Assembly (NCBI GenBank): GCA_036346205.1
Contig: JARFJB010001970.1
Coordinates: 701,001 to 765,000, forward strand
Length of the DNA stretch: 64,000 nucleotides
DNA from: Vesta saturnalis
Lineage: Eukaryota; Arthropoda; Insecta; Coleoptera; Lampyridae
Direction: 5' to 3'
Below, in pieces: positions 57,192-64,000 of the stretch (within the stretch, counting starts at the first letter, position 1; the number at the start of each line of letters is the position of its first letter). The notes under the pieces are model-generated. The model saw nothing but the letters and a program-made list of their open reading frames with translations. It made no database searches and was not told the origin of the DNA. The position numbers were made by a program, and so were the translations under genes.

Positions 57192-58492
57192 ATGAGTTAC
57201 ACAAATTTAAATGAGGACTTATCCTCCGAAATAAGCGCTGAAGGTGGACAGCGTACTCAAACCGCCTCAAAAGGAAAGCAAGAAAAGGAGGTCTCTTTAC
57301 TCCGGTTTCTGCTCCTTAAAAGAAAGGAGGGGGACTTTGACAAGGTCAGTCCCTTCCTAATTTCTAAAGCTTTGTTTGGATTGGTTGGAGAAGTTAACAC
57401 TATTAAGAAAATGAAACGACTCTTGTTGGTAGAGACAAAGTCAAAAGTTCAGTCGCGAAAATTATTAAGTGTCAAAAGAATTGCAGAAATGGAAGTTGAG
57501 GTAACCCCTCATCCCACTTTCAACCAGTGTAAAGGGGTAGTGTACTGCCCAGATTTATTAAACTGTACGATAGAAGAAATATTAAATGGACTGGAACACA
57601 AAATGGTAATAGACGTGAAACGAATAAAGGTTAGAAAAGGAGATAAATGGGTAGATTCGCCCAACCACGTTCTTACCTTTAATAAAACAAGTTTATCAAA
57701 AAATATAATGGCAGCCATGTACCCGTTAGTAGTTAGGCCATACATCCCTAATCCGTTGAGGTGTTTCAACTGCCAAAGGTTTGGGCATTCTTCAAAAATT
57801 GCAAAAACCCAAGAATTTGTGTGTGTGGAAAGGAGCTGCACGAGGGAATCTCTTGCGAATCTCCAAAAAAATGCCCAAACTGCGAAGGTGATCACTCTGC
57901 CAGTTGGAAAGGATGCCCTACATACAAAAGGGAAGCAAAGATAAAAGAGATTATGGTCTTAAATAAGGTGCCTTACCCACAGGCAAAACAGATGGAGGGC
58001 TCTGCCGTCACAAGCAGATCTACATTTGCGCAGATTGCCTCGTCATCAATCAGTACGCTGCCTCTGAAGGAAATTATTCCCGAAATAAGGAAAATAATTA
58101 GAGAAGAAATGGTTCTACTGGCACCTGTAGTTGCTCCTCCCACTGAAGTGTCAAAAGTAGATTTGATTTCTGAAATTAGAAATATAATTAGAGACGAGTT
58201 GAAGACAGGAAACAAAGTTACACCATTAGCCTCCACTCCTGTTGAAACCTTAGCCGCACCTTTTGCTTTACCTAACCCCAGATGTCTATCCATATCTCTA
58301 TCAGATGCGGAAACAATGGAGGATGAATCTCGGGGTGCAAAACGGAAAACTGAGAATAATGATTCTAGTATTGAATCTATTGACCAGTTCACTCTCTCGA
58401 AAGCTAAAGAAGGGGGGAAAAAGAAAAAGGGATGGCCGAAAGGTGTACCTAGAGGCCCTCAAAAAAGAAATACGTCGTTAGACGATAGCTAG
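57192..58492 (+). pseudogene. LINE ORF1 protein, copy B, one frameshift
   Basis: Start at ATG 57192 (MSYTNLNEDLSSE), aligned with the starts of copies A and C; the longer upstream frame is 5' UTR. Domains run in the same order as in copy A: LLRFLLLKRKEGDF, PFLISKALFGLVGEV, LLNCTIEEILNGL, then CFNCQRFGHSSK. A one-base loss in the A-run near 57797 shifts the frame. The second and third knuckles (CVCGKELHEGISC, CPNCEGDHSASWKGC) lie in the next frame, followed by KIKEIMVLNKV and a basic C-terminus GGKKKKGWPKGVPRGPQKR. Without the shift it would be about 434 residues. Confidence 0.85.
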
Positions 58493-58512
58493 TTAATACT
58501 CTAGTCAACCAT

Positions 58513-58597
58513 CTGTGATATTTTATTAATTCTTTGTGACGTCCTAACTAACTGTGATATTAGTATTAGACATGTGATTACATTTTATTCTGTGATA
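58513..58597 (+). promoter_or_regulatory. Spacer motif CTGTGATA, three copies (copy B)
   Basis: CTGTGATA at 58513, 58552 and 58590, with weaker variants (TTGTGACG, ATGTGATT) between them, in the 170-bp spacer between ORF1 and ORF2. Confidence 0.35.
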
Positions 58598-58669
58598 TTT
58601 ACCTTTTTATAGTTTATTTACTAAATGTCAATGTGATAGTCTCAAAAAAAACACAAATCCAAAATGTTG

Positions 58670-61600
58670 ATGGAGAATATAATTCAATGGAATTGCAATG
58701 GCTGCAAGAAAAGCACTGAAGAATTAAAATTGTTAATAAAAAGGTACTTACCACTAGCGATATGTATACAGGAAACACATTTTAGGAAAGAGGACAAATA
58801 TTTCATTAATCAGTATACCTTATGCCGGCTTGATATGCCACCCTCTTTGAGAGCGAAAGGAGGGGTAGCCACTTTTTTACATCAAAACTGTATATATAAA
58901 CCAATAAACCTAATATCACCTCTTCAAGCAATAGCGGTGCACGTAACACACCCTATTGACTTGGTGCTATGTAATATATATCTACCGGATGTAACTTGGA
59001 CGATACAAGATCTAGAACATATAACGTCCCAACTGGAAAAACCATATTTGCTGTTAGGAGATTTTAATTCTCATAGCACTGTATGGGGATCCGAAAGATA
59101 TGATATCAGAGGTAAGAATGTGGAAAATTTCTTAGACCGAAATGATCTAGTACTTCTAAATGACGGTAGCCCAACCTTTTTTAATGCCAAGCCAAACTCT
59201 TTCTCGGCTATCGATCTCACTATATGCAACCCCCAAAGCGCACTTAATCTGATTAGGAAGCCCGTAGAGGATTTGCACGAAAGTGACCACTTTCCTATTG
59301 TAATCGAGTCGTCAATTTCTAAATCACCAGATGTACCAATTAGTAGATGGTGTTTAAACCGCGCAAAATGGGAAGAGTTTAGACGAAAAATGATAATTAT
59401 AGATCATAGTCAAGGCATTAATGAAATGATAGAAAATCTAAATGATTCCATCATAAACGCAGCTCAGAATACAGTTCCAAAAACTAACAATACTCCAAAC
59501 AAAGTTAGGGTTCCCTGGTGGAATTCTAACGTAGCTAGAGCAATACATGAACGGAAGAAAGCTCTTAGGAGATTTTCGGTAAACCCTACAACTGAAAACT
59601 TAATACAATTTAAAAGATGTAGAGCTTTAGCTAGACTAGAAATAAGAAATGCCAAGAAACAGTCATGGCAAGAATACGTAGGAAATCTACACTGTAATAC
59701 TGCGGCTTCAGAACTATGGAGGAAAATTCGCGCGATATCGGGAAAAAATAATAAATTTACGCTTCCCAAATTAACGTCAGCTGGAAGCTTAATAAGTAAT
59801 CCCTTACAAGTTGCCGAAGAGTTTGCAAGCTATTACGAATACATTTCCAGTGATCAAAATTACACAAACAATTTTTCAACAACAAAGAACCAGCGTGAAG
59901 TACCCCTTAATTTCGACGAAGGGCAAGAACAAAACTACAACACACCTATAACTATGACAGAGCTTAAGAATGAGATAAGACAGCTAAAAGACTCAGCAGC
60001 GGGTATAGACGACATTCCAAACAAAATGATTAAAAACCTACCTGACTCAAGCCTTCAAGACCTACTGCACATCTACAACAGGATTTGGAATGAAGGATAT
60101 TACCCATCTCTGTGGAAAATGGCAATAGTTGTTCCAATACTTAAAGCAGGAAAGGATTCATGCAATCCCGGAAGCTATAGGCCAATTGCTCTTTCGTGCT
60201 CGCTAGGAAAAATCCTAGAAAAAATTGTAAATAAAAGAATGGTTGCACTCATGGAAGGAAAAGGGTGGATTAATAAATACCAATCCGGATTTCGAAAAAA
60301 CTGTTCGACGATTGATAATATAGTTCAACTGTGCACAAAGGTACAAGAGGCTTTCTCTAAAAAGAACATACTGTAGCCGTATTTTTCGACCTTGAAAAGG
60401 CGTACGATACGGTTTGGAGGTACGCAGTTATTTCCCAAATTCACAAATGGGGAATAAGGGGAAACATGGGATATTTTATAAAGTCATTCCTAACAGATCG
60501 ATGTTTTAAAGTACGTATAGGAAGCACTTTATCAACAGCTCACGCCATGGAAAACGGAGTTCCACAGCGATCACCAATGAGCGTGACATTATTTAGTATA
60601 GCGATCAACAATATAACAAGTAAACTGGAAAAATCAATTGGCCGTAGCGTATATGTCGACGATATAGCGATTTATCTTTCTACTAAATTAGGAACAGCCG
60701 GAAATCCTAAATTACAGACGGCTGTAAATTCAATAATAAATCAAGCTGAAAGCGTAGGTTTTAGGCTCTCTCCGCAGAAAACTGTTTGCATGCATTTCTG
60801 CAGGCTGCGAACACCACACTACCAGCCCAACTTGTTTATAAAAGGTCTCCAAATACAATGCATTCAAAAACATAAATTTCTCGGAGTAACACTAGATTCA
60901 AAGTTACTTTGGAGAGATCACATAGAAAATATTAAAACCAAAGCGAAAAATATTATTAACGTAATGAAGTGCATAGCAAACTCAAAGTGGGGAGCAGATA
61001 GAGAGGTAATGCTACGTTTATACAAGACACTAGTATTAACAAGAATTGATTATGGTAGCCCTTCATATATGTCAACATGTCAAACCAAGCTCAAAACACT
61101 AGACAGTATCCAAAATACCTGTCTAAGGTACGCCATGGGAGCTTTTCCAACAAGCCCGGCAAATAGTTTGTGTGTAGAGACAGGTGTATTACCGTTAAGG
61201 TACAGAAGAGCGTGGCTTCTGTTAAAATATGCCTCGAAAACATTTAAGATTAAGTCACACATTAACCATTACCTCACCTACGTTGGATTAAATGACATGG
61301 TCACAAATATTCCCAAGTACACTAATATCCAAGTAGCTTGCAAACTAGCAAAGATAGAGCATCGGGACGAATTTGAAAGTAGTACAAATATCAAAAACAA
61401 GGTATTAAGTTCATGGCAAGACGAATGGGAAAACGAAAACCAAGCTCTGAAGCAACACTTACCGATAGCACGAGAACGCAAAAGGTACCCACCGATGCCA
61501 CGGAAAGCAAATCTGGTATTAACCAGACTCCGTATAGGTCATACTAAACTGACGCACGAGTATCTGCTAACCAATAAACTAAAAAATATATGCCAGCTAT

Positions 61601-61758
61601 GTAGAGTACCTATAACGTTGGAACACATTTTTGAAGAATGTATTCAATACAAGAGACACAAAGAAATGTGTAACATAAATTTTAATTTTAAAAACGCATT
61701 GAAAGAATTAGAAGATAATTCAATTTCTGCATGTAATAAATCATTTTCGAAAATATAA
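58670..61758 (+). pseudogene. LINE ORF2 (endonuclease-RT), copy B, one frameshift
   Basis: ATG 58670 matches the ORF2 start of copy A; an in-frame ATG lies at 58664. Endonuclease: NIIQWNCNGC, CIQETHFRKED, LLLGDFNSHSTVWGS, ESDHFPIVI. RT: WKMAIVVPILKAGKDS, SYRPIALSCSLGKILEK, SGFRKNCSTIDNIV, then a frameshift in the A-run near 60362, FFDLEKAYDTVW, ENGVPQRSPMSVTLFSIAIN (Arg where relatives have Gly), YVDD at 60652-60663, PQKTVCMHFC and the thumb SKWGADREVML. The frame then runs without a break into SSWQDEWENEN and the C-terminal RLRIGHTKLTHEYLL with CQLC...H...C. There is no RNase H between them, unlike copy D. Confidence 0.87.
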
Positions 61759-61829
61759 TACATAGTATAAAGTAACATTGTTATGACAAAATTCAGACGG
61801 GTGGCTAATAACCCCAGTGGTTGACGCCG

Positions 61830-61833
61830 AAAA

Positions 61834-61870
<37 letters not shown>
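61830..61870. repeat. (TAA)n tail of copy B joined to copy C
   Basis: About 12 TAA units. Copy C starts directly afterwards (GGGGAGTAAAGTCG at 61871), so the two elements are head to tail with no other sequence between. Confidence 0.95.
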
Positions 61871-62170
61871 GGGGAGTAAAGTCGAACCAGCACCTCCACG
61901 TGGTACTCCCTGGGTAACGCTAACGCCGGTCGTACGTCGTTTGTCTTTGTGTCTTTGGTAGTTTTGGTCCTATGTCATTTGTTGTATGTCTTGGGGACCT
62001 GACCCCGTTAACAAAGGCGTAATCGAAGGTGTAATACGAACCGTGCCGAGGGATGAATGGCCATACGTTAGTTGGTCGCGAACGGTGTCTGTCGAGTACC
62101 AGGCAGCCCCCGACAGTAGTTTTTGCCTTGCTCCGGTATGGACCACTGCCGTAGTGACTCGTGGGATTTG

Positions 62171-63498
62171 ATGAGCAGAAAACCTAAACCAAATGAGGAT
62201 CTGTCCTCTGAAACAGACGAGAGAAGGTCTCGTAAAACACCTACCCAAACGATACAGGAAAAGGAGGACTTACCCCGGTTTCTGCTCGTTAAAAGCCTGG
62301 AAGGCGATTTTTCAATGACATCGCCTTTCTTGATAGCTAGGTCATTGTACGGTATCATTGGTAACGCTAAGTCAGTTAAGAAGATTAGAGATGGATTATT
62401 AATAGAGACCTCAACTCTCCTACAATCTAGGAAATTGTTGACTGTAAAACGACTATGTTAAATGAATATAGAGGTTACACCTCACGTAACTCTAAACCAG
62501 TCTAAACGAGTAATCTACTGTCCGGATCTATTAAATTGTATGGTTGATGAAATTAGAGAGGAATTAAAAGAAGAAAAGGTTATCGACGTTCGTCGTGTGC
62601 AGACCAGAAGGAATGGAATATTAGTGGACACCCCTACCCATATCTTAACGTTCAGTACACCAAACCTGCCTCATCAAATCAATGGAGGAATATATCTACT
62701 TCGCGTACGACATTATATCCCGATGCCTATGCAGGTGTCAAACTTTTGGGCATTCGTTCAACAACTGCAAACAAGAACAAATGTGTATATGTGGAAACGC
62801 ACTTCATGAAGGGCCATGTTCTGATAACATTAGATGCATAAATTGTAATGGCAATCACGTAGCCAATCATCACAAATGCCCAAAGTTCCCGGAGGAAATG
62901 CGCATACAAGAAATAAAAACGGTTAAAAAACTATCATATTCCGAAGCAAGAGAGGAACTAAAACACTCCGCAAATGTCCTTTCTAGGAGTTATGTCATAG
63001 TAACTTCGGCACCCAATAACAATACAAGTGAAAGTGTTATAAGAACCTTGCTGCCTGAGTTAGAAAAAATGATCGACAAAAGTATTAAGAAACATATGGA
63101 AAATTACATCAATACCAACACCTCAACGCAAGGAAATATCTATACAATCCGTAACAAAGCCCAAGGATGCTACGATAACTGTAGATACCGCTGAGTTTAT
63201 GCCGACCAACGATGAAGTAGATAGGATCTCAGAAATCTCCAGAAGTACATCTACAGAGCAAATGGACCAAACAGAATTCGATGCAGATGCATTAATTAAA
63301 AGGCCCACACCTAGTAAAATAAAGAAAACTGGAATAATCCAAAAAAAGAGAAAACCAGGTTGGGTAAAAGGTCGCCCTAGAAAGAGAAACTCTAATATAG
63401 ACGAATGCTCGGATGAAAACCCGTCTACCTCTCAACCTAGTCAATCCAGTAGACAAAAGATAGGGACTCAAGAGGAGTCCGAAAATAAACTGCGATAG
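62171..63498 (+). pseudogene. LINE ORF1 protein, copy C, broken
   Basis: ATG 62171 starts MSRKPKPNEDLSSE (compare MSYTNLNEDLSSE in copy B). Conserved blocks: DLPRFLLVKSLEGDF, PFLIARSLYGIIGNA, an in-frame TAA at 62459-62461, LLNCMVDEIREEL, VDTPTHILTF. A frameshift near 62735 leads to the knuckles CQTFGHSFNNC (first Cys position altered), CICGNALHEGPC and CINCNGNHVANHHKC. A second shift near 63185 leads to the basic C-terminal tail KKRKPGWVKGRPRKRNS. The tail type is shared with copy B. Confidence 0.8.
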
Positions 63499-63504
63499 AA
63501 ACGG

Positions 63505-63640
63505 CTGTGATAACTTTCTGTGATATTTTATGTACATTGTTCAGATTTATTCGTTTTACAAAACTTTTATTATCCTATTGTGATAATTGTCTGTGATATT
63601 TTATGTACATTGCTTATATTTATTCGTCTTACAAAACTTA
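63505..63640 (+). promoter_or_regulatory. Spacer motif CTGTGATA in a tandem duplication (copy C)
   Basis: CTGTGATA at 63505, 63518 and 63591, and a shorter TGTGATA at 63579. A unit of about 50 bp, CTGTGATATTTTATGTACAT plus the following TTATTCGT-TTACAAAACTT, occurs twice, 73 bp apart (63518 and 63591). Confidence 0.4.
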
Positions 63641-63802
63641 GTTATTAATCTATTTGTTATAGTTGTATTTGTCCTTATACAATTTATTTATTTATTTACA
63701 CAGCTATTTATTTATCTGTTTATTTATTATCTAAAAACGCATAAATATCTAATCAATTAGTCCCATTAATATTAGAATCAACAATACACATATTTTAATA
63801 AA

Positions 63803-64000
63803 ATGGCTAAAGTAACATCAAATAGACATCGCATTTTTGACAATTTAGAGAGCATATTACAATGGAACTATAATGGTCTTAAAGCTCACTATTGCCAAAT
63901 AAAGATGATTATGAGCGAGTACGAACCTTTCTGCATGTGCATTCAAGAAAGCCATGTAAAAGAAAATGAAAGATTTCATTTTAGGGGCTACATTGGTTAC
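63803..64000 (+). CDS. LINE ORF2 N-terminus, copy C (partial)
   Basis: An open frame from ATG 63803 to the window end (66 codons). After a 16-residue leader it shows SILQWNYNGLKAHYCQIKM, the first strand of the EEP endonuclease, and FCMCIQESHVKENERF, holding the catalytic Glu (QES here, QET in copies A and B). The rest of the endonuclease and the RT lie beyond the window, so its integrity cannot be judged. Confidence 0.8.
   Translation, partial: MAKVTSNRHRIFDNLESILQWNYNGLKAHYCQIKMIMSEYEPFCMCIQESHVKENERFHFRGYIGY

Larger units (their letters stand above)
56416..61829 (+). mobile_element. I-like LINE, copy B
   Basis: Full-length-looking copy: 5' UTR 56416-57191 (homologous to copy A throughout), ORF1, spacer, ORF2 and a short 3' UTR ending GTTGACGCCG at 61829, followed by a (TAA)n tail. 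ORF1 and ORF2 each carry a single frameshift in an A-run, so this is the least damaged copy. Copies A and B are alike in the 5' UTR but strongly diverged in their proteins. Confidence 0.9.
61871..64000 (+). mobile_element. I-like LINE, copy C (cut by the window end)
   Basis: 5' UTR 61871-62170, ORF1 62171-63498, spacer, and the first 66 codons of ORF2. The 5' UTR shares with copy B only the part just before ORF1 (GTATGG...CACTGC(C/T)GTAGT, CTCGTGGGA). Its first 250 bases are different, so C belongs to a sister family with another 5' end. Confidence 0.88.

Overview
The window looks like nuclear DNA of an insect. It is AT-rich, has spliced genes with very short introns (46-61 bp), and is packed with arthropod-type transposable elements. 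A beetle or a similar repeat-rich insect is a guess; nothing here fixes the order. Only one convincing host gene is present: a nine-exon SLC17-like major facilitator transporter (9276-18495, + strand, 499 aa predicted). Almost everything else is mobile DNA or its relics.

Layout. 0-9 kb: relics of Tc1/mariner-type transposases, including a nearly intact DUF4817-type element with 409-bp inverted repeats (3333-5765), a palindrome carrying tRNA T-arm sequences (6111-6276), a TA-flanked deletion derivative (7036-7805) and a LINE fragment. 9.2-18.6 kb: the transporter gene. Intron 1 holds a 1.25-kb fold-back element between (TA)n tracts. Intron 5 (6 kb) is mostly simple repeats: (GT)n, a 3.2-kb CAGACA hexamer array, an 8-bp array and (CA)n. 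The GT-rich to CA-rich switch falls exactly on a perfect hairpin. 19-24.3 kb: decayed I-like LINE (copy D, the only one here with an RNase H domain), split by a GC-rich MITE. 24.3-24.75 kb: another LINE endonuclease, minus strand. 25.5-26.6 kb: relics of two genes resembling penton-like and double-jelly-roll capsid proteins of Polinton/adintovirus-type elements; a protein-primed-type DNA polymerase B relic lies at 34.8-35.6 kb. 29.46-32.43 kb: a complete-ended PIF/Harbinger element with transposase and MADF genes whose exons interlock on opposite strands. 33-34.8 kb: DUF4817 transposase relic. 35.6-37.4 kb: Ty3/gypsy pol relic. 37.6-45.7 kb: a CR1/L2-like LINE split by a piggyBac element (41613-43210) and by an unidentified 2.8-kb sequence. 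45.7-46.35 kb: R1-like gag fragment.

46.35-64 kb: three I-like LINEs (A, B, C) in head-to-tail order on the + strand. A (TAA)n tract lies at every boundary, and a minus-strand CR1/L2-like LINE (51.9-56.3 kb) sits inside the A/B boundary tract. Each copy encodes an ORF1 with three zinc knuckles and an ORF2 with endonuclease and reverse transcriptase; the ORF1-ORF2 spacer carries a recurring CTGTGATA motif. A and B lack RNase H. This suggests a LINE lineage that inserts into (TAA)n, including the tails of its own copies.

All product names rest on reading motifs by eye; no database search was run. Splice sites are predictions.
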